From: Lachnospiraceae bacterium
GTDB lineage: Bacteria > Bacillota > Clostridia > Lachnospirales > Lachnospiraceae
Direction: 5' to 3'
Assembly (NCBI GenBank): GCA_015057035.1
Contig: SVFC01000002.1
Location: 124,001 to 188,000, forward strand
Length of the DNA: 64,000 bases
Every line of letters begins with the position of its first letter. Positions within the stretch are counted from its first letter, which is position 1. The notes under the pieces were generated by a model that had not been told where the DNA came from, ran no database searches, and saw only the letters and a list, made by a program, of their open reading frames with translations. Of the stretch, positions 1-9,499 are shown piece after piece. Position numbers and translations under genes: made by a program.

Positions 1-36
1 GGCCGTTGACGGGTACTAAAATGAAAGGAGGCACAT

Positions 37-1818
37 ATGGCTTTTTATTCAGATGAATTAATTGAAGAAGTCCGTTCGCGAAATGACATCGTGGATGTGG
101 TTGGCGGCTATGTGCGCCTTCAGAAAAAAGGAAACACCTACACGGGGCTGTGTCCATTTCACAATGAAAAAACCGCGTCTTTTTCTGTAAGTCCATATAA
201 ACAGATATATCATTGCTTCGGTTGTGGGGCAGGTGGCAATGTGTTTACTTTTTTGATGCAGTATGAGAATTTCACCTTTGGAGAGGCGATGCAGACTTTG
301 GCAGATAGAGTGGGTGTGGAGTTGCCAAAATATGAAATGTCCTCAGCGCAAAAACAAGCGGCAGAGGAAAGAGCGTTGCTTCTTGAGATTAATAAAGAAG
401 CGGCAAAGTATTTTTATACGATGCTTCGACATCCAAGAGGTGAGAGAGCCTATGAGTATTTTAAGAAAAGAGAGCTGACGGATGAAACTATGCAGAAGTT
501 TGGCTTGGGATACTCAGACCAGTATAGCGATGATTTGTACAAGTATCTGAAGAGCAAAGGATATAGCGACGAGGTGTTAAAAGGCTCAGGACTTGTTACC
601 TTTGATGAGGTACGAGGTGGTCATGATAAGTTCTGGAATCGTGCTATGTTTCCGATTATGGATGTGCACAATCACGTCATTGGTTTTGGTGGACGAGTTA
701 TGGGCGAGGGTGAGCCGAAGTACCTAAACTCTCCGGAAACGAAGATTTTTGATAAGAGCCGTAATCTTTACGGATTAAATATTGCACGAAGCACTAGAAA
801 AGACCAGTTGCTTTTGTGCGAGGGATATATGGACGTCATTGCACTGCATCAGGCAGGCTTTGACAATGCGGTGGCTTCTCTTGGAACTGCGCTTACCAGT
901 GGACATGCCAATCTGTTGAAGCGATACACCAAGGAAGTGTATATCACCTACGATAGCGATGGGGCGGGAACCAAAGCAGCCCTTCGTGCCATTCCAATCT
1001 TGAAGGAATATGGAATTGTAACCAAGATTATTAATATGCAGCCATATAAGGACCCGGATGAGTTTATCAAAGCCCTTGGGGCAGAAGAGTACCAGAAGCG
1101 AATTGATAGCGCCGAGAACAGTTTTATGTTTGAGATTCGCATTTTGCAAAATGATTATGATATGAACGACCCGACTTCAAAAACTGCATTTTTTAATGAA
1201 GTAGCAAAACGGCTTTTGGAATTTTCCGAGGAATTAGAGAGGAACAATTACATAGAGGCTGTGGCGCAGAAATATAGGATAAGTTTTGATGACTTACGAA
1301 AACTGGTGAACAACCTCGCTATGAAAGGCGGAGTAACGCCAAAACCTGTACAACGAACAGAAGGAACTCATGAGAAGAAGAAAAAAGAAGATGGCATGAA
1401 GCAATCTCAGAAATTGCTTCTCACATGGCTCATTGAAGATCCACGTTTGTTTAGAACGGTTTCGAACCACATTACACCAGAGGATTTTACGGAGGAGTTG
1501 TACCACAAGGTTGCCACTACGGTTTATGAGCAGTACAAAACCGAGGGCAAAGCGAATCCGGCCAAAATCATCAGCGGTTTTATGGATGGCGAGGAGCAAC
1601 AGGAGGTCGCAGGACTTTTCAATGCTCGCATTCATGAGGTGGAAAAGGAAAGCGATATGGAAAAGGCTTTGAAAGAAACCATTATTCGTATTAAGCAAAA
1701 CGCAATCAACTATCGTAGTGAGCATATGGACACGTTGGACATGAATGCTATGACGCAGTATTTGGAAGACCGCAAAGCACTGCAGCAGTTGGAAAAATTG
1801 CATATTTCTATTAATTAA
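37..1818 (+). CDS. dnaG: DNA primase
   Basis: CHC2 zinc-binding N-terminus (CPFHNEKTASFSVSP...YHCFGCGAGGN), TOPRIM region (LLLCEGYMDVIALHQAG, YITYDSDGAGTKA); SD AAGGAGG upstream; followed by rpoD as in the Firmicute order. Confidence 0.97.
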   Translation: MAFYSDELIEEVRSRNDIVDVVGGYVRLQKKGNTYTGLCPFHNEKTASFSVSPYKQIYHCFGCGAGGNVFTFLMQYENFTFGEAMQTLADRVGVELPKYEMSSAQKQAAEERALLLEINKEAAKYFYTMLRHPRGERAYEYFKKRELTDETMQKFGLGYSDQYSDDLYKYLKSKGYSDEVLKGSGLVTFDEVRGGHDKFWNRAMFPIMDVHNHVIGFGGRVMGEGEPKYLNSPETKIFDKSRNLYGLNIARSTRKDQLLLCEGYMDVIALHQAGFDNAVASLGTALTSGHANLLKRYTKEVYITYDSDGAGTKAALRAIPILKEYGIVTKIINMQPYKDPDEFIKALGAEEYQKRIDSAENSFMFEIRILQNDYDMNDPTSKTAFFNEVAKRLLEFSEELERNNYIEAVAQKYRISFDDLRKLVNNLAMKGGVTPKPVQRTEGTHEKKKKEDGMKQSQKLLLTWLIEDPRLFRTVSNHITPEDFTEELYHKVATTVYEQYKTEGKANPAKIISGFMDGEEQQEVAGLFNARIHEVEKESDMEKALKETIIRIKQNAINYRSEHMDTLDMNAMTQYLEDRKALQQLEKLHISIN

Positions 1819-1854
1819 GGACAAAATAATAAATAACCTGAGAGGACAATCAAA

Positions 1855-3123
1855 ATGGCAAAGAAGAAAGAAGAACAGCAAGTAGAAGTAGTTGTAGACG
1901 CAGAAGAAGCAAAAGTTAAATTCCAGGAGAAACTCACAGAGTTACTTGCTCTTGGTAAAAAGAAGAAAAACATTCTGGAATATCAGGAAATCAATGACTT
2001 TTTCAAGGATATGCCACTGGATGCTGAAAAGATGGAATTGGTATTCGATTACCTTGATCACAATGGAATCGACGTGCTTAGAATCAGCGATGATGATGAC
2101 GATGATGAAATCATCATTATGGAAGACGATGATGTTGAAGTTGAGAAAATCGACCTTTCTGTTCCAGACGGCGTTAGCGTGGAAGACCCAGTTCGTATGT
2201 ACTTAAAAGAAATTGGTAAAGTCCCACTTCTTAGTGCAGAAGAAGAAATCGAACTGGCTCAGAAAATGGAATCAGGTGCAGTTGCAACTGAAAAAATCCA
2301 GATTATGAAGTCTCGTATTGAAGAGGAAGAAGTAGACGAGGCTGAGGCAGAAGAATTAAAAGAAGAAATCAAAAACTTACAGAAAGATGTTGACCTTGGT
2401 TCTGAAGCAAAGAAACGTCTTGCAGAAGCAAACCTTCGTCTTGTAGTAAGTATTGCAAAACGTTATGTGGGCCGTGGTATGTTATTCCTTGACTTAATTC
2501 AGGAAGGTAACCTTGGTCTTATCAAGGCAGTTGAGAAATTCGACTACCGCAAAGGATATAAATTCTCTACCTATGCAACATGGTGGATTCGTCAGGCAAT
2601 TACTCGTGCAATTGCTGACCAAGCTAGAACTATCCGTATTCCAGTTCATATGGTAGAAACAATTAACAAATTAATTCGTGTTTCAAGACAGCTCCTTCAG
2701 GAACTTGGACGTGAACCATCTCCAGAAGAAATCGCTGAAGAGATGAATATGCCAGTAGACCGTGTTCGTGAAATCCTTAAGATTTCCCAGGAACCAGTGT
2801 CCCTGGAAACACCAATTGGTGAAGAGGAAGATTCACATCTTGGTGACTTTATCAAGGATGATAACGTTCCAGTACCAGCCGATGCAGCTGCATTTACACT
2901 GCTGAAGGAACAGTTAGAAGAAGTTCTTGGAACGTTAACAGAACGTGAACAGAAGGTTCTTACCCTTCGTTTCGGTTTAGAAGATGGACGCGCTCGTACT
3001 CTTGAAGAAGTTGGTAAAGAGTTTAACGTAACCCGTGAACGTATCCGTCAGATTGAAGCAAAAGCTCTTCGTAAACTTCGCCATCCAAGCAGAAGCCGTA
3101 AATTAAAAGATTACTTAGAGTAA
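1855..3123 (+). CDS. rpoD: RNA polymerase primary sigma factor (sigma-70/SigA)
   Basis: Regions 2-4 are canonical ([77 protein letters not shown]). Confidence 0.98.
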   Translation: MAKKKEEQQVEVVVDAEEAKVKFQEKLTELLALGKKKKNILEYQEINDFFKDMPLDAEKMELVFDYLDHNGIDVLRISDDDDDDEIIIMEDDDVEVEKIDLSVPDGVSVEDPVRMYLKEIGKVPLLSAEEEIELAQKMESGAVATEKIQIMKSRIEEEEVDEAEAEELKEEIKNLQKDVDLGSEAKKRLAEANLRLVVSIAKRYVGRGMLFLDLIQEGNLGLIKAVEKFDYRKGYKFSTYATWWIRQAITRAIADQARTIRIPVHMVETINKLIRVSRQLLQELGREPSPEEIAEEMNMPVDRVREILKISQEPVSLETPIGEEEDSHLGDFIKDDNVPVPADAAAFTLLKEQLEEVLGTLTEREQKVLTLRFGLEDGRARTLEEVGKEFNVTRERIRQIEAKALRKLRHPSRSRKLKDYLE

Positions 3124-3126
3124 AAT

Positions 3127-3870
3127 ATGATAAAACTATCAAAGCGAATGAGTGCAGTGGCAACCATGGTAACCCCTGGAAGCATTGTAGCAGATGTGGG
3201 AACAGACCATGGTTACGTGCCTATCGCACTGGTTCAGCAGGGGAAAATCCCACGTGCAATTGCAATGGATATAAACAAGGGACCGCTTATGCGTGCCCAG
3301 GAACATATATCTATGTGCCAGCTGGAAGATTACATAGAAACACGGCTCTCGGATGGAGTGGAAGCTTTGGAAGCCGGCGAAGTAGATTCCATTTTAATTG
3401 CAGGAATGGGTGGAGATTTGGTAATCCATATTTTAAACGAAGGCTTGGATGTTTGCAGACAGGCAAAGGAACTGATTTTGCAGCCACAGTCGGAACTTGC
3501 AAGGGTACGCCAGTATCTCCGTGAACATCTTTTCCAGATTATCGATGAGGATATGGTCATTGAAGACGGCAAGTACTATCCAATGATGAAGGTAGTGCCA
3601 GTCGATCAGGATAACTTCTGGAGATTTTTGCCAGAAGAAACCATATTGCCATGTGACATGTATGGACCACTTCTTCTTAAGAACGGCAATCCATCTCTTC
3701 GAAAATATCTGGTAAAGCAGCACAAACAGTTGAATATGATATTAAAAGAATTAGAAAAGCAGCCTGATTCGGAAGCGATAACTCTTCGTAAACAACAGGT
3801 TTTGGAAGAAATATCCTTAAACGAATCAGCATATACTATTTTGGGGGAAATCAAAAATGCAGGAATTTAA
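3127..3870 (+). CDS. trmK: tRNA (adenine(22)-N1)-methyltransferase, TrmK family
   Basis: SAM motif VADVGTDHGYVPIALVQQG and IAGMGGDLVIHIL; directly downstream of rpoD. Confidence 0.88.
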   Translation: MIKLSKRMSAVATMVTPGSIVADVGTDHGYVPIALVQQGKIPRAIAMDINKGPLMRAQEHISMCQLEDYIETRLSDGVEALEAGEVDSILIAGMGGDLVIHILNEGLDVCRQAKELILQPQSELARVRQYLREHLFQIIDEDMVIEDGKYYPMMKVVPVDQDNFWRFLPEETILPCDMYGPLLLKNGNPSLRKYLVKQHKQLNMILKELEKQPDSEAITLRKQQVLEEISLNESAYTILGEIKNAGI

Positions 3871-5521
3871 TTTAACTATTAAGATTTCCGCAGAAGAGTC
3901 ATACAGCGAGCGAGTGTCTGAAGGCACTCGCTTCCTTGACCTAGCGGAAAAATATCAAAAATTTTATAAGGACCAGATTGTGCTTGTTATGCACGATCAC
4001 AGACTCAGAGAATTGAATAAAACCGTGAAAAAGGATATGGAAATCTCCTTTATCACAATGACAGACAAAGACGGAAAACGTGCTTATCGTAGAAGTGCAG
4101 TTCTTCTTATGCAGAAAGCGGCGAACAATCTTTGGAAAAATGATGTAATGATTCGTGTCAACCATTCCTTGGGACAGGGGTACTTCTGTAGTATGGAAGG
4201 CGTGGAACTGAACAAAGCAAACATTCTGATGTTAAAAGAAGAAATGCTCCGTATTGTAGCACAGGATTATCCAATTGAAAAATACAATGTAAATCGAGAC
4301 GAAGCAATTGAACTGTTTGAAGGCTTTGGATTAATCGATAAGAAACTCACCATGGAATATCGTAGAAATTCCCGTGTGAACCTCTATTCTGTAGATGGTT
4401 TTGTAGATTACCATTTTGGATTCATGGTACCAAGTACAGGCTATATCAAATGGTTTGACCTGGACCTCTATGAAAACGGATTTGTCATTATGTTCCCGAA
4501 CAAGAATGGTTCTGTGGTAGAACCTCTTGTAACATCCAGCAAATTGTTCCATACCTTACAGGATTCTAAGAAGTGGAGCCAGATGCTAGGTGTAGGTACC
4601 GTAGGTGCTTTAAATGAAGCAATCTCTCACGGCGGAGGACACGAACTCATCCTTCTTCAGGAAGCATTAATGGAAGAACGTATCGGAAACATCGCAGCGC
4701 AGATTGCGGCTTCCCACGACAAGAAGTTTGTTATGATTGCAGGACCATCCTCATCAGGTAAAACAACCTTCTCTAACCGTTTGTCTATCCAGTTGCGTGC
4801 AAAAGGATTAAATCCACATCCAATCGGATTAGACGATTACTACATTGACCGTGACAAATGCCCAAGAGACGAAAACGGTGAATTCGACTTCGAATGTTTA
4901 GAGTCAATTGATGTTGAAAAATTCAACGAAGATATGACAGCACTTTTAAATGGCGAAGAAATCCTGATGCCATCCTTCAACTTTAAAACAGGCCGTCGTG
5001 AATACCGTGGCAAGAAGTTGAAACTAGGCGAAAACGATATCCTTGTAATCGAAGGTATCCACGGCTTAAATGACAAACTGTCTTATACACTTCCAGCAGA
5101 GAGTAAATTCCGTATTTACATCTCCGCATTAACACAGCTCAATATCGACGAACACAATCCACTGCCAACCACAGATGGACGTCTCCTTCGTCGTATTGTC
5201 CGTGACGCCAGAACCCGTGGTACTTCCGCTCAGGAAACCCTCGGCATGTGGGCATCCGTAAGACGTGGCGAAGAAAAATATATCTTCCCATTCCAGGACA
5301 GTGCAGACGTAATGTTTAACTCTGCTCTCGTATACGAAATGGCAGTACTTAAGGTTTATGCAGAACCATTGTTATTCCAGATTCCAAGAGACAGTGAAGA
5401 ATATCTTGAAGCTAAGAGACTCTTGAAGCTCCTCGATTACTTCCTTCCACTTCCAACAGAAGGCATCGCACAGAACTCATTGGTACGTGAATTTGTGGGC
5501 GGCAGTTGCTTTAATGTGTAA
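3857..5521 (+). CDS. Nucleoside kinase (uridine kinase-like, TGS-like N-terminus)
   Basis: P-loop IAGPSSSGKTTFSNRL, LDDYYIDRDKCPRDENGEFDFE, VIEGIHGLN; overlaps the end of trmK. Confidence 0.88.
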   Translation: MQEFNLTIKISAEESYSERVSEGTRFLDLAEKYQKFYKDQIVLVMHDHRLRELNKTVKKDMEISFITMTDKDGKRAYRRSAVLLMQKAANNLWKNDVMIRVNHSLGQGYFCSMEGVELNKANILMLKEEMLRIVAQDYPIEKYNVNRDEAIELFEGFGLIDKKLTMEYRRNSRVNLYSVDGFVDYHFGFMVPSTGYIKWFDLDLYENGFVIMFPNKNGSVVEPLVTSSKLFHTLQDSKKWSQMLGVGTVGALNEAISHGGGHELILLQEALMEERIGNIAAQIAASHDKKFVMIAGPSSSGKTTFSNRLSIQLRAKGLNPHPIGLDDYYIDRDKCPRDENGEFDFECLESIDVEKFNEDMTALLNGEEILMPSFNFKTGRREYRGKKLKLGENDILVIEGIHGLNDKLSYTLPAESKFRIYISALTQLNIDEHNPLPTTDGRLLRRIVRDARTRGTSAQETLGMWASVRRGEEKYIFPFQDSADVMFNSALVYEMAVLKVYAEPLLFQIPRDSEEYLEAKRLLKLLDYFLPLPTEGIAQNSLVREFVGGSCFNV

Positions 5522-5542
5522 AACTATCTAGAAAAGCGGAAC

Positions 5543-5592
5543 AATAAAAAATGACGATAGCAAGCTTGCTTGGACTATCGTCATTTTTTTAT
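5543..5592. terminator. Bidirectional terminator after nucleoside kinase
   Basis: CAATAAAAAATGACGATAG ... CTATCGTCATTTTTTTATTG. Confidence 0.85.
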
Positions 5593-5599
5593 TGGGCCA

Positions 5600-5664
5600 G
5601 TTTGGCGTTTAGCCAAACAGCGAGAGCCATCGCCTCGATAGAGGCGAGTGGTCGCGAAGAGACC
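5600..5664. other. Cluster of small perfect hairpins in intergenic DNA
   Basis: GTTTGGC/GCCAAAC (5600-5606/5612-5618), TCGCCTC-GATA-GAGGCGA (5630-5647), GGTC/GACC (5650-5653/5661-5664). Confidence 0.4.
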
Positions 5665-5704
5665 GGGTCGAGCTGCTTTTCGAGATATATGGATCAATAA
5701 ATCT

Positions 5705-5823
5705 ATCGCTTGCGCGAAAATCAATAACGTACACGCAAGTGATATTTACTTTAAAATTAAAATATTACATTTTTTATCCCGTAACCAAAGACAAGATACG
5801 TTATTGGAAGGGGGATAAAAATG
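5705..5823 (+). promoter_or_regulatory. Structured leader of the 15-aa ORF: two hairpins with complementary loops, SD/AUG sequestered
   Basis: Hairpin A ATCGCTTGCG/CGCAAGTGAT (5705-5714/5734-5743); hairpin B CATTTTTTATCCC (5768-5780) versus GGGATAAAAATG (5812-5823, one bulged T); loop-loop CAATAACGTA (5722-5731) versus TACGTTATTG (5797-5806). Confidence 0.5.
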
Positions 5824-5868
5824 GTAGAAATTATTTATGAATTAGCCAAATTGATTTTCGGATTATAA
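5821..5868 (+). CDS. Small amphipathic peptide ORF, 15 aa (MVEIIYELAKLIFGL)
   Basis: SD GGAAGGGGG at the right spacing to ATG, stop TAA; below the supplied ORF track cutoff. Confidence 0.45.
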   Translation: MVEIIYELAKLIFGL

Positions 5869-5906
5869 TATGGTACCTTATCTGGTATTTCTTCCTCAAA
5901 AAAGTG

Positions 5907-5932
5907 TGCTATAATACTAAAAATGTAGGAGG
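5907..5932 (+). promoter_or_regulatory. Extended -10 (TGTGCTATAAT) and SD AGGAGG upstream of the Roco gene
   Basis: TGTGCTATAATACTAAAAATGTAGGAGG; -35 is weak. Confidence 0.45.
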
Positions 5933-5989
5933 GACGAAAGAGAAACTTTAAATTATGAAAGACACTATAATGCTTTAAATAGTGAACAA

Positions 5990-7933
5990 TTGCTGGAATT
6001 GATAAATGAAGCTAAAGAGAATAATTGGACAATGTTGGATATTTCGAATTGTGGGGTTGAGCAATTGCCAGCAGAATTGTGGTCACTACAGTCTTTAAAA
6101 GCGTTATTTATTGGGAATTGGATTACGCTTGAAGAAAATAATAATACATTTACGGAAATACCAGAAGAAATATCTAATTTAGTTAATTTAGAGGCATTAT
6201 CTATATGTAATCTTAAAAATGTTAAGATACCGAAAGCGATTAAGAATATGCCTAAATTGGCATATTTAGATTGTTTTGGGTGTGATTTTAGTTCTATTCC
6301 GGATAATTTAATTAATAAAGGTGTTAGGGCAATTGGGATTGAATGCGACACGCGTGAACAGTTAAGACAGGTGTGTCGAATGAAAAAACTCGAAGAAATT
6401 TTTTTGACAGGATCTAAATTAGATTGTTTACCAGATGAAATCGGTGAACTAAAAAAATTGAGAACATTATATTTGTCAAATTCTTTAATTGAAACGATTC
6501 CTGAAACTTTGTTAGAACTCAAGAGTTTAAAGAACTTTATAATTACAGATACACCTTTAGAAGATAAAATACCTAAGGAAATGAGAAACCAAAAGACATA
6601 TAATTTGATTTCTTATATATGTAAACAACAGCAACAAGAGGGAAATTATTTTTTCAACGAGTCAAAGATGATTATTGTGGGACAAGGAAGTGTCGGGAAA
6701 AGTTGTCTTCTTGAACGAGTTACAAGTGGCAAATATGAGGAAAAAGAATCAACCGAAGGAATAGATGTAAAAAAATGGACATATAATGTAGATGAAAAAG
6801 AATATACATTAAATATTTGGGATTTTGGAGGACAAGAAATATATCATTCTACACATCAGTTCTTTTTAACCAAACGTTCGTTATATGTTTTTGTGTGGGA
6901 CGCAAGAGCGGAGGAGGAATATGGTAGAATTGATTATTGGTTAAAAACAATTGAAAGTTTTGCAGAGGATAGTCCTATTATTATTTGTATTAATAAATGC
7001 GATAAAAATGTGACTAGAATAAATAGAATTGATTTCAAGGAGTACAAAGAAAAATATCCTCAAATTACAATGATTTTAGATATAAGTTGTAAAGATAATG
7101 TTAATATTCCTAGATTAAAGGGGCTTATTAAAAAGCTAGCCAGTAATTTGCCAATCACAAAAGAAAGATGGATCAAGTCATGGTATGATGTTCGAATGGA
7201 AATAGAGCATTTAAGTGAGACTAAAAAATATATTACATATGAAGAATATGTCAAGATATGTAAGAAATATAGTATAAAACGAGAAGAAGGTAACAGCTTA
7301 AGCAAGTATTTACATGACTTAGGCGTGATTCTACATTATCAAGATGATCCATATTTAAAAAGCATAGTAATTTTGTCGCCAGAGTGGGCAACTTCGGCTG
7401 TATATAAAATTCTGGATTCGCAAGAAACAGTTTTAAAAAAGCGAAATGGAGTATTACATTTAGAGGATCTCCCAAACATTTGGAAAAACAAAAAAATATA
7501 CCCAGAAGATAAATACATTTTTTTGTTAAAAATAATGGAAAAATTTCAATTATGTTTTGAAATTGCAAATGGGAGGTACTTGGTGGCAGAACTTTTAGAG
7601 AATACATCAATTGATTATCCAAAACAATGGGATTTAAGTGCTAATGCGTGTATAAGTATTATATATTGTTATGACTTTATGCCAGCGGGGGTTATGACTA
7701 GATTTATAGTTAAAATTCATCAATATATAGCTAATGTCAATGGGAAAGACATGTGTTGGAGAAAAGGAGTTTATCTTAAGCATAAAACAGCATATGCTAG
7801 TGTAATAATGAAAGATACAATTTCGGAAAAGAAAATAGAGGTTAAGGTTAATAAGAACGGGGAATCTATTCATCAAAGAGAGTTATTGTTTGCAATTAGA
7901 AAAGCATTAAATGAAATTAATGATTATGTTTAA
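5990..7933 (+). CDS. LRR-Roc-COR (Roco family) GTPase-like protein
   Basis: LRR-like N-terminus (LDISNCGVEQLPAELWSLQSLKALFIG), P-loop IIVGQGSVGKSCLLERV, switch-like IWDFGGQEIYHSTHQFFLTKRSLYVFVWDAR, INKCD; COR region follows. Start is TTG and ambiguous (see findings). Confidence 0.85.
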   Translation: MLELINEAKENNWTMLDISNCGVEQLPAELWSLQSLKALFIGNWITLEENNNTFTEIPEEISNLVNLEALSICNLKNVKIPKAIKNMPKLAYLDCFGCDFSSIPDNLINKGVRAIGIECDTREQLRQVCRMKKLEEIFLTGSKLDCLPDEIGELKKLRTLYLSNSLIETIPETLLELKSLKNFIITDTPLEDKIPKEMRNQKTYNLISYICKQQQQEGNYFFNESKMIIVGQGSVGKSCLLERVTSGKYEEKESTEGIDVKKWTYNVDEKEYTLNIWDFGGQEIYHSTHQFFLTKRSLYVFVWDARAEEEYGRIDYWLKTIESFAEDSPIIICINKCDKNVTRINRIDFKEYKEKYPQITMILDISCKDNVNIPRLKGLIKKLASNLPITKERWIKSWYDVRMEIEHLSETKKYITYEEYVKICKKYSIKREEGNSLSKYLHDLGVILHYQDDPYLKSIVILSPEWATSAVYKILDSQETVLKKRNGVLHLEDLPNIWKNKKIYPEDKYIFLLKIMEKFQLCFEIANGRYLVAELLENTSIDYPKQWDLSANACISIIYCYDFMPAGVMTRFIVKIHQYIANVNGKDMCWRKGVYLKHKTAYASVIMKDTISEKKIEVKVNKNGESIHQRELLFAIRKALNEINDYV

Positions 7934-7993
7934 TGCATAGAATATCAATTATTATATGTAGTTATTTTATTATTAGCTGCATGTCAATGAACT

Positions 7994-8047
7994 AAAAAAT
8001 ATCGTAGCAAGCTATTGCAGAAATTGCAATGTTGCTACGATATTTTT
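7994..8047. terminator. Bidirectional terminator after Roco gene
   Basis: AAAAATATCGTAGCAA ... TTGCTACGATATTTTT with inner ATTGCA/TGCAAT. Confidence 0.8.
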
Positions 8048-8160
8048 ATGGCCGCCAAAAGCACTTGCGCGAAAATTGCCTACGCTTGCGTAAGTTATGT
8101 GGAAATACATAATGATGAAAATGTACTATGAAATTATATCGTATAAGGAGAGGGTAAAAA

Positions 8161-8403
8161 ATGAAAATAGCAAAAGACACTGTGTTTCGGTTGCAGTCAA
8201 AACGTGTATTAGCGACAAGAGATATACTCATATCAGAAGGCGAAAGCGGTTGCTTTATTTTGAATTTCTGGGAGCAATGTAGCCATAGTGATATTAATGT
8301 ATTTCCAGTAGTTTTTGTGAAGTGTGAAAGTGAAAGAGAATTATATGTATTAAAGAAGAACAATATTATTTTGGGGAGTGAAAAAGATATATGTTTAACC
8401 TAA
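8161..8403 (+). CDS. Small hypothetical protein (80 aa), first gene of the accessory operon
   Basis: SD AAGGAGAGGG upstream of ATG; overlaps the start of the glycosyltransferase gene. Confidence 0.6.
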   Translation: MKIAKDTVFRLQSKRVLATRDILISEGESGCFILNFWEQCSHSDINVFPVVFVKCESERELYVLKKNNIILGSEKDICLT

Positions 8404-9497
8404 ACTTTAGCAACAATTATCGTGTGGTACATATTAATAATGAACTTGGAAATTGTGTTGTCGGTGGTGCTGGTACATATATGAATGAATTGTATCATTA
8501 TCGTAGACCAGACACGGGATTTATTTATATGAGTTTAGGTTCACCATTAGATGATTATAAAGTGTCGGACTTTATGGAGCAAAGGGATATTCTGATAATG
8601 AACCACGCGGAAAGTTACAAACTTAAAGAAATTAAGTGTGATGTGCTTGTGGTTCAGTTCTATGAATTTGCTTCAATTTTAGATGATGAGATTATAAAGA
8701 ATAAAAAAGTAGTGTATGTTATACATTCTGTACCAACACCTGAGCCGCCGCCAGTATGGGACCCATTTGGTGGAAATAATGACATACGATTGAAGTTTGA
8801 AAAACTATGTAATATAGCAGATATATTAGTATGTGTATCAGAGGCAGAAAGAGAAAAACTAATAGGAATATACCCTCATTTTGAAGAAAAAATAAGAGTC
8901 GTTCATAATGGTATTACCTTTTCGAATACAAAAGAGAAAAACACGAATTATTTAAAGAGTAGAAGTACGTTTGGATATATTGGAAGAACTGACTATCGAA
9001 AAGGCATACTTGAGTGTGTTAAGGCTCTTACAAATATTGATGCGAAACTGCGTCTTGCCTGCCCTAAAAATGATGAAAACTATGTTGAGAAAATTCTTAC
9101 ATACATCGAAGGAGCAAATATGCAAGATAGAGTTGAATTTTGTGGTTGGTGTGTAGGAGAGCGAAAAGAAAATTTCTTGGATTCTCTTGATGCATTGATT
9201 ATCCCATCATTGTATGAACCATTTGGCTATATTGCGTTAGAGGCTATGCAAAGAGGATTGCCGGTAATCTGTTCGTGCAATGGAGGATTAGCAGAAATTC
9301 TTGAGGGATATAAATATATGTTTAATCCATATGTCGAGGGACAATTAGAAGAGCAGATAGAATTATTTATGAAGGATAGTAACGAGGAAGTAGAGAAACA
9401 GCAAGCTATATTGTTACAAAATCTTGAGAAATTTTCTGCGTTAATTATGGTTAGAAAATACGAGAAAATATGGGATGAATTGTTAGGCGAGGTATAG
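8391..9497 (+). CDS. Glycosyltransferase, GT4/GT-B-like
   Basis: VVGGAGTYMNELYHY; IRVVHNGI; FGYIGRTDYRKGI; LIIPSLYEPFGYIALEAMQRGLPVICSCNGGLAEIL. Confidence 0.88.
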   Translation: MFNLNFSNNYRVVHINNELGNCVVGGAGTYMNELYHYRRPDTGFIYMSLGSPLDDYKVSDFMEQRDILIMNHAESYKLKEIKCDVLVVQFYEFASILDDEIIKNKKVVYVIHSVPTPEPPPVWDPFGGNNDIRLKFEKLCNIADILVCVSEAEREKLIGIYPHFEEKIRVVHNGITFSNTKEKNTNYLKSRSTFGYIGRTDYRKGILECVKALTNIDAKLRLACPKNDENYVEKILTYIEGANMQDRVEFCGWCVGERKENFLDSLDALIIPSLYEPFGYIALEAMQRGLPVICSCNGGLAEILEGYKYMFNPYVEGQLEEQIELFMKDSNEEVEKQQAILLQNLEKFSALIMVRKYEKIWDELLGEV

Positions 9498-9499
9498 AA

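Noticed and set aside
1294-1881. 195-aa minus-strand ORF
   Set aside because: Fully antisense to dnaG and the rpoD start; typical shadow ORF with Phe/Leu/Cys-rich translation
2080-2150. Asp-run in RpoD ([16 protein letters not shown])
   Set aside because: Acidic low-complexity stretches in region 1 of sigma-70 proteins are common; not notable by itself
3906-3934. 8-bp hairpin AGCGAGTG/CACTCGCT in the nucleoside kinase gene
   Set aside because: Short and within coding sequence; not distinguishable from chance
5970-5980. Programmed -1 frameshift linking ATG 5955 to the Roco frame
   Set aside because: ATG CTT TAA A is not a good slippery heptamer and the SD-ATG spacing (22 nt) is poor; start loss or an indel is simpler
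8097-8282. 61-aa ORF overlapping the first gene of the accessory operon
   Set aside because: Lies in another frame than the SD-supported 8161 ORF and has no SD of its own
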